Assembly: GCA_013397795.1 (NCBI GenBank)
Contig: VZTJ01002465.1
Coordinates: 716-64,715, forward strand
From: Orthonyx spaldingii
Lineage: Eukaryota; Chordata; Aves; Passeriformes; Orthonychidae
DNA: 64,000 nucleotides
Direction of reading: 5' to 3'
Program-made: the position numbers and the translations under genes
Notes under the pieces: generated by a model
Told to the model about the DNA's origin: nothing
Databases searched by the model: none
What the model saw: the letters and a program-made list of their open reading frames with translations, nothing else
Part shown: positions 12,426-24,612 of the stretch, piece by piece
How positions within the stretch are numbered: position 1 is the stretch's first letter
Layout: each line of letters starts with the position of its first letter

Positions 12426-12458
12426 GCACTCCAGAACTGTCTGCAGGAGTTCCTTAAC

Positions 12459-12605
12459 AGAAGATCATGGAACGGTTTGGGTCCAACCCTCTCCGATGGG
12501 CAGGGACACCTTGCACTATCCCAGGTTGCTCCAAGCCCTGTTCAATCTGGCCCTGGACACTTCCAGGGATGGGGCAACCACAGCTGCTTCGGAAAACCCA
12601 GAACA
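12459..12605 (-). repeat. CR1 fragment, antisense
   Basis: It begins with 'agatcatggaacggtttggg' and runs through 'caccttgcactatcccaggttgctcc' and 'acacttccagggatggggc'. It is truncated after about 145 bp. Together with the preceding copy it forms an imperfect inverted pair. Confidence 0.85.
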
Positions 12606-14565
12606 AGGAGCAGGTTCAGCTTTATCACCAGGTTTCACCACGTCACAGTGACAGCCAGCCTGTTAGACAGCCACACCAGATGTGATGAGAAGTTGGCAAT
12701 TAACTCATGATGGACACAGCAGAGCAGCTTTTCTTGCTGCACAGCCCAGCTCTGAAGGGACACCCTGAGGAAAATAACTTATTCTGTCAATGTACAGGAA
12801 TTTGGAGACAACCCAACAGCAGACCTCTTGACTGTAAGGGACATTTTTGTTTGTTTGTTTTGAACCACTGGTTGCCAGTGCAGGACCTTACACTGGGCGT
12901 CTGTCCTACCACACAATTTGCATGACAGATGCTCTTTCATCTTTCTAACTGTTGAAACAAAATGTGTACTGAATGAGGGTCTTTGAGGCTGGCAGGCGCT
13001 TCAAATATGGTCAGTGTTGAGCTAATTCTGCAGGGCAGTGTCTCCAGTTTCCTCCATCCCCTTCCATATTTATGTTACAGCCATCCAGACCCATTTTTTG
13101 CTAACTGTATCCCTGCCCTCCCCCTGCTCTCTGCAGAATTTCATTAATCCCGCTTTGCTGGCTAGGGGGGCAAACATTCTCTTATTTTTATTTAATTCCT
13201 CCCCTCTCTCTGCTCAGCTTCAAAATACCTTCAGGGATCTCCTCCTGGTATCCCCACATCACAACCCTCAGCATGACCCAGGCAGAGATAACATTCTGGG
13301 GCCAAATGCTTCTGCTAGATCTTAAGTCCTAGTACCAAACCAGCATTGTTGGGGCACACTGAGCATTTGGCACCTGATTGCTGAGGACCAGGAGCCCAGC
13401 CTAGGACTAGAAGGGTTCTCACAATCATCATCACAGTGCAAACCTCTTCCAAGGAATATGTAGCCCATGAAGGCAGTAGAGTTAGGAGCCAGAGCTGCCA
13501 GAATAGAGCTCAAGTCCTGCAGTGACACTGAGTTGAGTCAGTTGTTGAGGAAAGCTGGGAGCAGACCTCAGCATCCTCCTCATCCAGCACCACCTTGCTC
13601 TGCACAGCACTGGCAGTATGGCTCTCCCAGCACATGAGCTCTGGGGTGATGCTTAAATGCTTCAAAGTACGAGCAAGAGTGGCTGTCAGGAAGCCACCCA
13701 AGCTCCAGCTGCCTCCTCTCCCCACACAATCGACCATCGGAAGAGACATGCTCCAAGGAGTTTGTCAAAAAGGGAATTGGAAAGAATAACATGCTCAACT
13801 CTTATTTACCTGGGTGGGAGTTCAGCACTTCATGCCATCAGTCCTCTCAGGAATTCCAGCTTAACTGCTACAATGAAAAGGAAATATTTTTCTACACCGG
13901 GGTTATTAGATGTTGCCATAGTGGCATGCGTGGGTGTGCACTTTGATATTAGCTAAAGGCCCAGATCTGCAAAGACACACATAAATCACTTGACTCCCAT
14001 GAAAACAGCAAGAACACTCATAAAATGACCCAAGCACTGAGATCAGATCCACCCAGACAACTTCAGTGTACACTACCAAGGTGTAAAAGAGGGAGAAAGA
14101 AAAAGAGAAGACGTATAAAATTTTTATTTCACCTTGTGATGTTTCTGCACCAATTGTGTTTTTCTGTGTTGATATAACACTTACTAAACTCTCCTTAACT
14201 CCTCACAGCTGCAATGGAGGGATGTGGATGCTGGCTTGGGTTCCCCACACTCAGCTTGGTGTCCCTGTCTCCCCTCGGAGCAACAGCAGGGATCTGACCA
14301 CTCAGTCCAACAACTGTGATGCCTTTCCCAACCCCTTCTCTCTTCTTTGCCTCTTCTCCCACCTTCCCAAACAGCTGCAAAACAAATCAGCAAGTGATGC
14401 GCAAAGAGGTGAGGCTGGTCATGGAGATGAGGGGTTTAAGGAATGGAAAGCTGGGAGGCACAAACACATTGTCATGGGATGGAGTGGCTGGGGAGGAGGG
14501 AATAGGCTTTGTTGAGAGATTTGAAGGCTGCCCACCCCTCACTTTCCACCACTGGGCTCTGTCAC
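12606..14565. other. Unique non-coding sequence
   Basis: No gene or known repeat is recognised. There is a short TTTG run near 12847-12861. Minus-strand open frames near 13510-13800 lack convincing splice sites. Confidence 0.5.
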
Positions 14566-14668
14566 TGCAACCTGGTCTAGTGGAAGGTGTCCCTGCCCAT
14601 GGCAGGGGCATGGAACCAGGTGATCCTTAATATCCCTTCCAACACAAACTATTGTAGGATTCTAGGAT
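14566..14668 (+). repeat. CR1 3' end, sense, about 100 bp
   Basis: Only the extreme 3' end is kept: 'gcaacctggtctagtggaaggtgtccctgcccatgg', then 'cccttccaacacaaactattgtaggattctaggatgg'. Confidence 0.85.
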
Positions 14669-15850
14669 GGCTGGAGAAGACATTGTGAAACCATTGTAGG
14701 GAGGAAGTTCTTGACCCTCTCTGTGTCACTGCCCAACTTCCACAGCAGCCCTGGAGACCTGTGGCTCAGCCCATGTGTCCAGCAGCACTCAGCTGACAGG
14801 GGTCTGCACGCACACAGACCACCTCCCACCCACCAGCACTTATACTTGGGCTCCATGCCAGCTGTGGGAGACAGCCACATGGCACACAGCAAGATTGTCA
14901 CCAGCTCATGGTATCTCATTTGGCACAATACCCCCCCCATATAAAGCAAATGTGTTTAAATAAAAAAAAAAATCTGAACCACAGCTGAACCACAGCATCC
15001 CAGACCAGCTCCCTGCTGCAGCTGCCCTGGCACCAACAGCCCTCAAAATAAAAGCTTCTGAGGCCTAATTTTATATTTTTCCTAAAGTGATGCTCGCTTA
15101 TCTACTCCCTCCCACCCTACAAGCACCCAAGCGACACCTTACGCACATCCCCTCTGATTGTCTCCACAGCTCCTCCATGTGCTCTTTATGCAGGAAAATT
15201 AAGCTCTTCTCAACTTTTCCATTAACCCGAGCAGCCCTTAGTCATGTCTAAGGAACTTACAAGTTGCTGTGTTTTTTAATTTGATTCAAGACTTGTGTCT
15301 GCCCGGCTCAGACACATGCAAAAGGTTCAGTCCCTCAGTGCCTCGCGGTCAGGCTGCTCCTTGTCCCTGCTCTGCAGAAGCTGGATGACTAAATGAGATG
15401 CCAGACAGCTCAGAATTAGGTCCAGGATTTATCCCAGGAGTGTCTGGCTGCACAGAGATTGCAGGCACCCTCAGGATTAATTTGTTTAAAAGTATCCACC
15501 CATCTGCAGTTTGGTGGCAACCACATGGCACAGCTCTAGCATCACTGGTGTGTCTCGTATCACTGCAGATGTTTCCTCTCTCGGGTCATTAGGGTCTCTG
15601 GTAAGATATTTATTCTGAGGAAATCTAGGCATTTCAAATTATTCCTAGTTCTCCAACAAATCTGATCCTTACCCATTGCATGGTTCAAGAATTACTGATG
15701 GGGCAGAGAAAGAGCCAGATCTCAGATTTGTCTCCTTGAGAAGACAGGATGAAAAATGTTACAGGCTAACAGGGATTCAATCAATCAATGGATCATGCAA
15801 TCAGTGCCAACATGGAAAAGTATGGTGTTGACAGGCTTTGGGAGATTTAG
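14669..15850. other. Unique non-coding sequence
   Basis: There is a C-run near 14929-14938 and an A-run near 14962-14972. No gene or known repeat is seen. Confidence 0.5.
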
Positions 15851-15925
15851 AACCACAGAATCACAGAATTGTCTGGGTTGGAAGGAACCTTAAAGATCAC
15901 CTAGTTACAACCTCCATGTCATCCC
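15851..15925 (-). repeat. CR1 3' terminus, antisense, about 75 bp
   Basis: This is the terminal 'accacagaatcacagaattgt' and 'gggttggaaggaaccttaaagatcacctag' only. It is a severely 5'-truncated insertion. Confidence 0.85.
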
Positions 15926-17179
15926 CTTTTGTCCATTCCCTTTGTCACTGAAGACACCAAAATAATCATCAGGGGAAAAGTTAGTCTAGACCAATCAAGG
16001 CAAAGTCACCAAGATGAGCTCCCTGAAGCATCTGGTAAGAGGCAGAAGTGCTCACTCATTATTTTACTCTCTCAGGCTACCTACAAACTCAGGGAGGTGC
16101 TGCTACGCTTGGATTCATGGAGATAATTTTGCAGTCACAGTCGTTGAGGATTCATTTAGAGCTTGGGTCTGTAAACCAGAAAGCTTAATAAAAAAAATAC
16201 ATGCAAGTCTCTGCACCTACAATTTTCAGTACGTCACCTGCCCAGGGCATCATCTCCACTCTAGTTTCAAAGGAAGGCATGATGATAGGAATATATGGAG
16301 CTTTATTCATAAAGTCCTCATGAAAACAAGAGCCCTCATCAAATGAGAGCAACTAAGTGACACCACTGCAAGAAAAGCTGCAATGGGGGCCTGACACCTG
16401 AAAATACCAGGCAGGAATGCCCTCCTGAGAGCTACCACCAGCCCTGAGCCAGCTCCATCCCAATGCCCTCCCCAGTATGCCCCACGTGGTATGAACTACC
16501 AGGCCAGAGCTTCAAAGGATTTGCTCCTTCAAGCACTGAACCCCATGTCCATGAGGATGCTTTTCAGAATATTGCCTTAGTCTCATCCTCAGTCAGCAGA
16601 ACCGAATCTAGCCCTTCATTAATTACCTGTGGCTGTTTGGGAAACATCAGGGTATGAACTAGAATAGTCCAGGAGGAGATGGCAAAAAAGAGGAGACCAG
16701 CAGGTGTTGCACCACACAACCTGCCCAAACACATTTGGAACAAACAGCCTGAATCTTCCCCCCATTCCTCTGCCTTACCCCACTCTGATCCTCTCTCCCT
16801 TGGTCTCTCTCCAGTCTACAGCATGTGGTGACTGTAATTATGGTTCACCTCACTGCTGCACAGTCACACCACCTCCAGGCACTTAACTTCTTTTAATCTT
16901 GCTTCATGTTTCAGTCCCTACAGCCCACTCGTGATGTCTGCTACTCTTCTTCCAACACCCTCAATTCATCAATAGCCATGTCAGGCTTTGACCTCCAATT
17001 TTCTAACTGCTCAGTTAAACCACTCTGCCACTGGCCCCGCTCCTGCCTTTGTTAAAAATGAGGGGGAGCCTCATTTGCTTTCTTATTTGATCAGCACTTC
17101 ACTTCTGTGGTGTGCACTCTGTTTCCTCATCTTGAAAACCCATCAACCAGCTCCATTCCAGACTGATGCTGGGGCTGTT
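15926..17179. other. Unique non-coding sequence
   Basis: I see nothing recognisable here. Confidence 0.5.
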
Positions 17180-17445
17180 GTTACCTTTAATGAGAGGAAA
17201 TTATGGTTAATGCCTAATTTTAATTTTTCCCCCTCCTTTAATTTTTTTCAATAGCTTTCCCAGAAAAAGCAGCTTTGGCAGAGTGCTGCCACCTGAATGC
17301 TAATGAACGCCGAAGGGACCCGACGTGTCTGCCTCCCTGCCAGACATCAAATTGATTTTCAAATTGCTTTGATGACATAAGGTGGTTTCACAGTTTGGAC
17401 CTGTGTGATTACCTGAGCATTTATCTCAGTGGGCTCTTCCACTTA
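17180..17445. promoter_or_regulatory. Possible conserved non-coding element
   Basis: Dense homeodomain-like cores (TAAT, ATTA, 'taatgcctaattttaat') lie next to an unusual CpG-containing stretch ('atgaacgccgaagggacccgacg'). After it comes an AT-rich 'aaattgattttcaaattgctttgatgacataag'. There is no repeat signature. The low-noise composition suggests constrained enhancer DNA, but that is inference from appearance only. Confidence 0.25.
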
Positions 17446-17653
17446 CCTGCTTTAAAATAACCCAGGCTGCTGGATTGGACCTTTGTGATGGAGGTTATCG
17501 TCCCCCAGGCTGCAGGCAGATCACGGGAGCCTGGTCTGAATTTGGATAATTTGGATATTCCTGGGCCCCAGCAAATGAGTGTGGAGGCCGGTTTGTAGCT
17601 GAGCACTAACTTAATCTTTACCCTTCTAGTTTTGGGGGACAAAAAAATCCCAA

Positions 17654-17796
17654 AGAAGATGGCTGTCCCATCCCTGGAAACATTCAAGGCCTGGTGGGAC
17701 AGGGCTCTGAGCATCCTGATCTAATGGAAGATGTCCCTGCCCATTACAAGCAGACTAAATGGCCTTCACAAACCAAACCATTTTATGATTCCAAAA
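17654..17796 (+). repeat. CR1 3' end, sense, about 140 bp
   Basis: It runs from 'agatggctgtcccatccctgg' to 'ccaaaccattttatgattcc', with 'ctaatggaagatgtccctgcccat' in the middle. It is heavily 5'-truncated. Confidence 0.87.
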
Positions 17797-19310
17797 CATA
17801 GATGGTTCAGTGCTAGCAAAGAGTTTTGGATGCCTAATGAAATTTTAAAATGAATTTCACTTGGGGAATTTCAACTGTTGTGCGTGGGCCAGGACAGCAC
17901 CTAACTTACTGGCTGATGCTCTCTCCTGCGTCAAAAGCATGAGGATGGGGAAGGAAGGATAATGAGGGAGCTAGAGGATGTTCTGAGGAGCCAGGAGCTC
18001 CCTATGGAGACATTGCAGAGCTCAGGCACACTCGTGCCTCCTTCCAAAACACTCACCCTCTGAGTGCATGCTGGATGGGAGGGAGGTGCGGCTGACAGAA
18101 GGAAAACATGATTTAGGGATGTCTGAGACTCTCCTCCATGAGCAAAGACCCAAGCCCAGGAGGAGAGGAACAGTGTTTGCCAAAGGGAAGCCTGAGCATC
18201 GCATCCTGCCAGGCAGCAGTGTTAAATCCATGGGAAAAGGCAGCAGCGCAAGGCCGTCAAAAACACAACCCTGTCCAGTTTCTAGGACAGGTGAACACCC
18301 AGGATTCCACTCAGTGTCAATCCACTGCCTGGTGAGCAGACACCAGGCCCAGGCCAAAGGGATGTGAGACAGCCACTGTGCCAGCTGGTATTAGGATACA
18401 ACTGAGATAAAGGCATAAAACTGCTGCAGGCTGAACTCAGCCTCCAGATCAACATGGATCAGAGACTGGATTCAGGGGGAGTGAAGAGAAATACAAACCA
18501 CTCACATAACCTGTGGGTAACATCAGCAGTGACCCCAAAGGTAGTATTTCTTTTATTCCCACGCACGGCTGTGTCTCAGTACGCACAACAGCTGGAATGC
18601 AAGAGGCTGGAGTGCAATTTATGGAGTGCTTTGTGACGACAAGGGATGAGCGGAACAGCAGGACAGTATTTACTATTACTATTTTACATTAAAAGGTGCA
18701 CATTTCATCAGTGGTTTACATTTCTGGGGCACCTTTCATCTCAAAAGATAACAGAAGCATCCCGCTAACAAGGGATGGGGGACAGGGGAGCCAAAGCCTC
18801 ACCACCGGCTCTACCCAGGCTAATAAATATATATATTTAAAAATATATATATAAAATATATATATTAGGGACTAGAGAAATTCAAATCACCACCTTCAAG
18901 TGCAGCCATTTACAGAATCACAAAAACACCATTCTCCCCAGACCTCTGAGTGAACCCATGCTGTGCCCACATGAAGAAGTAATCAGCACTTAGCAGTACT
19001 TCTCTCCCTGCTTTGTATTGCCACACAGGCACTCCCCATTTGTACTGTATAAAGAAAAAAATAAATCACAGGCACCCTAAATAGACTCAAGGGTGGGTTG
19101 GTTTGGGTTTTTTTTCAGCCAGACAAGCAAGTGCTCCTTTGGCACAGATCCTGCTGGGTTTGGAAAAGGATAGCTATGGCACAGATTGCAAGAGCAACCC
19201 TGACCACCCTGAACATGCCAACTCGGTGCACAAGCTGATGGATGGGAGATCCCAATGTCCATGAGGGCATCACATCTGCCTGTGGGTGTGTGGGTGGAAA
19301 ATGCTCTTAC
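17797..19310. other. Unique non-coding sequence
   Basis: No gene is supported. The only simple repeat is the AT block listed separately. Confidence 0.5.
18822..18868. repeat. AT-rich near-palindromic simple repeat
   Basis: About 47 bp of nearly pure A/T with alternating TA steps ('aatatatatattt' and 'aaatatatatataaaatat'). It is close to a palindrome, so it could form a cruciform. Confidence 0.85.
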
Positions 19311-20198
19311 CCAGATGTATTGGGTTTGCATGGCCAGGTTTTGGTAGTGGCAAGGGCTGCAGGGGTGGCTTCTGTGAGAAGCTGCCAGGAGCTTCCCCTG
19401 TGTCCGGAAGAGCCAATACCAGTCAGCTCCAGGATGGACTCCAAAGCCAAACCCATCAGGAATGATGGTGATGTCTCTGTGATAACTGATTTAAGAAGAA
19501 AATTAAGTTGTTGCCCAGCTGTAATTGCCAGAGAAGACCGGGGTGAAAACGTGAGAGGAACAACTCTGCAGACACCGAGGACAGTGGAGAAAGAGGGGCA
19601 GGAGCTGCTTCAGGTGCCAGAGCTGAGATTCCCCTGCAGCCCCTGGGGCAGCCCATGGTGAACAGGCTGTGCCCCTGCACCCCGTGGAGGGCACAGGGAT
19701 GCAGAGATGCACCTGCAGCCCCTGAAGGAGCCCACCTTGGAGCAGGGGGATGCCCCAGAGGAGGCTGTGACCCCACTGGAAGCCTGTGGAGAGGGGAGCC
19801 CATGCTGGGGCAGGGGAAGTACTCCAACTCCTCTCCCTGAGCAATGGCAGGACCATTATGTGATGAACTGACCATAACCCTCATTCCCTGTCTCCTTGTC
19901 CGACTGGGAGATGAGGGAAAGTTGGGAAAGGAGGGAGGAGTGGAAGGAAAATGTTTTAAGGTCTGTTTTTACTTCTCATTATCCTGCTCTGATTTTGTTG
20001 TTAATAAATTCAAATAGTATCCCCAAGCTGAATCTATTTTGCCTGCAGTGGTATTTGGTGAGGGCCCTCTTACAGTCCTTATCTCAACTTGTAAATTCTT
20101 CATTATATTTTCTCTCCCCTGTCCAGTCGTGGAGGGGAGTGAGAGAGCTGCTTTGGTGGGTGCCTGGAATCCAGCCAGGGTCAACCCACTGCACCAGA
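19311..20198 (+). mobile_element. Solo LTR of an ERVL-like endogenous retrovirus with 5-bp target duplications
   Basis: The LTR proper is 19316-20193 (878 bp). It starts with TG ('tgtattgggtttgcatgg') and ends with CA ('agggtcaacccactgca'). It is flanked on both sides by the identical 5-mer CCAGA (19311-19315 and 20194-20198). Inside are an AATAAA signal at 20003-20008, GC-rich 'ctgcagcccctg' modules and a 'tgatgaactgaccataaccctcattcc' block that I recognise from songbird ERVL-type LTRs. No internal gag/pol sequence adjoins it, so it is a solo LTR left by recombination between the two LTRs of a former provirus. The intact TG/CA ends and target duplication show a clean insertion. Confidence 0.88.
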
Positions 20199-20225
20199 TT
20201 ATATCAGGGGAGATATTGCCAGCAG

Positions 20226-20788
20226 GGAGAGAATTCTGTCCCTCTGCTCTGCTATGACCCCATCTGGAGTTCTGCATGCAGCTCTGGGGTCCTCAGCACA
20301 GGAAAGACACGGAGATGCTGGAGCCAGTCAAGAGGAAGCCATGGAGATGCTCCCAGGCCGGGAGGTCCTCTGATCTGGAGCCAGGCTGGGACAGCTGGGG
20401 GGCTTCACCTGGACAAGAGAAGGCTCCAGGGAGACCTCAGAGTCCCTGCCAGGGCCTAAAGGGGCTCCAGGAGAGCTGGAGAGGGACTGGGGACAAGTGC
20501 TGAAGAGACAGGACACAGAGAATGGCTTCCCACTGCCAGAGGGCAGGAAGAGATGGGATATTGGGAAGGAATTCCTGGCTGTGAGGGTAGGGAGGCCCTG
20601 GCACAGGTTGCCCAGAGAAGCTGTGGCTGCTCCTGGATTTCTGGAAGTGTCCAAGGCCAGGTTGTATGGGGCTTGGAGCAACCTGAGATAGTGGAAGGTG
20701 TCCCTTTCTATGTCAGGGAGTGGGACAAGATGAGCTTTAAGTTGATCTTTTGATCCCTTCAATCTAAATCATTCTAGGGTTCTATGCT
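20226..20788 (+). repeat. CR1 fragment, sense, about 560 bp
   Basis: One of the three longest CR1 copies here. It starts at 'attctgtccctctgctctgc' and includes 'gagatgctggagccagtcaagaggaagcc', 'ggacaagagaaggctccagggagacctc' and 'gggatattgggaaggaattcctggc'. It ends at 'aatcattctagggttctatg'. It begins only about 30 bp after the solo LTR. Open frames across it are CR1-derived. Confidence 0.92.
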
Positions 20789-22515
20789 GTTTCTCACCAC
20801 TGTGCAAAGCGAAGACATCTCCACCAACAATCAGCTGCAAACCCTGGTGCAGCAGGGACCTGCCCAAAATAGCCCGAGGGTGACAATTCAGCCTTGTTTT
20901 AAGATTAGGGCCTTAGCAGCTAAAGTAAAGGAACAGCCACCATGCAGAGCAGTAACACTTTTACACTATCAGCTATCCAAATCACTTCCAGACCCTGTCC
21001 AAAGTTTGCCACTAACATACAAAATGAATCTTGCCCTGTACCCTGTAGCAAAGAGAGCTGCAGGTTGCCTTTTCCAGACACAGCTGTTTGCTCTATGAGT
21101 AACAGAAAATGTGTTTTCCGCACATATGGGCAACCATCTGAAAGGCCTGCTACACCAACCTGAAGGCAGAACCAAGCAAATGTTTGGTGACATTTCCCTA
21201 TTGCTGTCTCACAGTTAGAAAAGCTTTTAAAAAAAAAAAAAACCTTGCTGTGGTCCTGGCTATGTCTATTTTAACAGCATGAAAATCCTCTAGAGCTCAG
21301 CAGCAGAGATTGAAGCAAGCCAGGTTAAAGTAATGGGAGAAGAGCAAATATAAACCCAAGCATCTCCCCTCTCCTCCAGAGAACAGCAGTGCCTTGCTGT
21401 TAACAATTAAAGAAACAAAAGCTACGAGGCTGCTGTCATTCCCCTGGACACAGCTCTTCCCAAACCTCGGATGTGGATGACAGCCACTGGATCCACACTG
21501 TGCAAAACGTTCCTCCAGAGGTTTGCGACCTCCATCTCGCCCGCCACGGCGTTGACAGCTCCCAGTCGCCAGTGGGCACAGGAATTCTCCGGCAATTCCA
21601 GAGGGATCACTCACCCCTTTGTGCATCCCAACTCTCTCTGCCTCCCCCACCTGCTTTTGGGCTGCAATTGGAAGCTTAGCCTGTTAATTAGGGTAAAAGA
21701 AGTCAACATGTCCAGCCCTGACCTTCACTGTCCTCAGCTCCTCTGTTTGGTGGTGTTGCCCTTGCAAAAAGCCTGGCACTGTTTTGGCAGGAGAGGGTTG
21801 CTCTCTGGCCCAGGGGAGCAAACGATAATACAGCAGAGAATTATAGCCCCCCAGGCTGCCAAGGGATTTTTCGAATAGGGGAGGAAGGTGCAAAGGATTT
21901 CATGCTCTGCTTTGAAAAATCAGCAGCTTTTTCAGAGTAATTTCTGGACAACCCTGTGATTTCTTTTTTGTTTCAATTGCATCTGTTTCCTGCCTATTGT
22001 ATATTGCACAGTTTCCTCCAGAACACAAAATAAAATTAGTTGAGGCTCACTACAATGCAAAATTCTTTTTTTCTTACCAGTTCTTCAAACCCAGGGAAAC
22101 GACTATAGTGGAAAGGAGCTGAAGACAGAAACGAGCTGGGGGCTGATCCTCAAAGACCAATTAAGCCTCTGGCATCCCTCATTTTGATGATGCTCCTCCC
22201 TGGGCTCCAGCAGGCAGTACGATGCATCTCCTGCCCAAAATGCTAAGGAAAGAACACACATTACTGCTTGCAAAGAGGGTACATCAAGATCAATGGCTCA
22301 CTGCAGACCCCAGCATGAGAATGATGTCACTCCACTGCCAGACACGTGGTAACGAGCCCTACAAAGGAAAACATCTTGCATCACTGAGCTGTCTGTTGAG
22401 CTTACCCTCCAAAAAAAAAAGGGTCACTGACCTGAAAAAATCACAGAGTTTGCTTTTAGATGGGTGGGAAGATGGTGCTGAGAGAGAATGGGTGGTGCAG
22501 AAGCTCAGGACTGTA
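20789..22515. other. Unique non-coding sequence
   Basis: There is an A-run at 21229-21242. A CpG-containing open segment at about 21422-21610 (minus strand) is discussed as a finding. No supported gene. Confidence 0.45.
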
Positions 22516-22656
22516 AAATCATAGAATAGTTTGGGTTGGAAGGGACCACCCAGTTCCCTTGCCATGGACAGGGACACCTTCCACTACCCCAAGCTGCTCC
22601 AAGTCCTGACCAGCCCGGCCTTGGACACTTCCAGGGATGGGGAATCCACCACCTCA
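22516..22656 (-). repeat. CR1 3' end, antisense, about 140 bp
   Basis: It starts 'aatcatagaatagtttgggttggaagg' and ends at 'acacttccagggatggggaatccaccacctc'. It is the first of eight consecutive antisense CR1 copies. Confidence 0.88.
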
Positions 22657-23441
22657 CTCTGCTTGGCGGGCTCAGTCAGGACAATGCTCCCTAAGTTGTG
22701 GTGTCATCTCCCCAGAGTGCCTTATCGCATCCTCCAGCCCTGGAATGATGCCTCCATAACTCCTGCCAGTGGAGTAATCAGGGCCTCACCTGCTTTACCA
22801 TGGAGTCCAGGAGAGCCAGCGAGGGCTGGTATGCTGCACTGGGCACCATGGGCAGCCCTATCGCCCTGACATGAAATCCTGAATTTAGGATCACCAGAGG
22901 TAATGGGCTGTTATACATATTCCTGCACAAGTTTTCCATCAGTCATCTTCACAAATTCCAAACCAGGGCGTTCCACAAGCTAGAAGAGGTGAATAATTTT
23001 TTTTTTTTAATCCAATGACATCTCCTACTTGTATTAAAAGTAGGAGGAAAATGGCTTGAGTCAATGAGAAACAGATCTGTGGGGAAGCAAGAGAGGTTCG
23101 GTGACAAAGAAAAAAAAAGAAAAGCTTGCCATCCCTCCATGTTTTGTTTGAATCAAAACTAAATATCTTAGTCCACTACTACCAAGTCTTGTTTAATCTT
23201 TCCTCCTTCTAACTGTTAACTGTAGTTCCCAAACAAAAAGTTGAAAAGCTTCATTGAGAAGCTGTCAAAAAGAAAATGTTTTGGCATTTCCAAAATGACA
23301 CATTTCATTCTGACATTTCACTTGAAATGCCTGGACATTAAAAATAAATTAGCTCCCCCTGGGGATTTTCAACATATCCAGTTGCCAAATTCAATTTAAG
23401 CTTATGAATAGTCCAGGCTTTCCAAAATTCAGCTTTTGAAT
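22657..23441. other. Unique non-coding sequence
   Basis: It holds a T-run near 22999-23008. No gene or repeat is recognised. Confidence 0.5.
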
Positions 23442-23680
23442 TCACAGAATCACAGAATGGTTTGGATTGGAAGAAACCTTAAATCTCATCCCATCCCACC
23501 CGCTGCCATGGGCGGGGACACCTTCCACTATCCCCAGCTGCTCCAAACCCTGTCCAACCTGGCCTGGGACACTTCCAGTGATCGGGCAGCCACACCTGCT
23601 CTGGAAAACCGTGCCAGGGCCTCACCACACTCATATTATGAAATTTCTTCCTAATATCCAATCTAAATCTACTTTAATTA
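23442..23680 (-). repeat. CR1 3' end, antisense, about 240 bp
   Basis: It starts 'cacagaatcacagaatggtttgg' and includes 'gccatgggcggggacacc' and 'gtgccagggcctcaccacac'. It ends near 'cctaatatccaatctaaatct'. Confidence 0.9.
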
Positions 23681-24347
23681 ACGTACACTGAAAGTTCAGT
23701 TCAGTTTTGGTCCAGACAGTGACGCTGATACCCAAAACTTGATCTCCAGCCAACATCTCAAGCCTAGAAATATTTACACCTTATGAAAATATTATATATG
23801 AAGAGAATGAGTTAGCCTATGACCCAACAACAGCCTCTCAAATTATTTTAACATGTGTTTTGCTCCTAATATACTGCTGTCATTCATGGGGATTAATGGT
23901 TGTTATTAATCACCTGATTTGAAGGCACAGGAGAAAACCATCTCCCCGTGCACAAGCCAGAGGGAACATTATTTTTCTGCTATCACCAACACATAATAAA
24001 AACAATTTCTGAGTAGATCTCACCTCTCATACACAGACGACCATGTCACACCGTGAGTGATTTTCAAGGTTTTGGAGGCATGAGAAAACCAGTCAGCAAA
24101 GACAACCAAGGGTATCATCTTACAACCCCTCCTCAGATGAGTAATACTCATGTAGATAAGCACATCCATCAGCCTGAGGCCTTGGTGAAGACTTCTGGGG
24201 ACACCAGAGTGGTCACACCCCTTCTGGCTTTCCAAGAGGCTGCTGGTGGGATTTAGCAGAGACCCCAGAGCAGCTGCAAAGCTCACCAGGAACCTGAGCT
24301 GTCCAGCCTGGTGGAGCTGTCCTACAACTGTGTTTCTAGAAGACATC
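23681..24347. other. Unique non-coding sequence
   Basis: I see nothing recognisable here. Confidence 0.5.
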
Positions 24348-24612
24348 ACACAGAATCAAAGAATGGTTTGGGTTGGAAGGGACCTTAAAGATCATTTTGT
24401 TCCAACCCCAACCACCATGGGAATGATATCCACTACCCCAGACTGCTCCAGGCCCCATCCACCCTTGCCTTGGACACTTCCAGAGATGGGGCAGCCACAG
24501 CTTCTCTGGGCACCCTGTGTCATGGCCTTACCACCCTCACAGGGAAGAATTCCTTCCCAATATCTATTCTAAATCTCTCCTCTTTTAGTTTCAAACCATT
24601 CCCCCTGGCCAT
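24348..24612 (-). repeat. CR1 3' end, antisense, about 265 bp
   Basis: It starts 'cacacagaatcaaagaatggtttggg'. It runs through 'cttctctgggcaccctgtg' and 'gggaagaattccttcccaatatc' to 'agtttcaaaccattccccctgg'. Confidence 0.92.
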
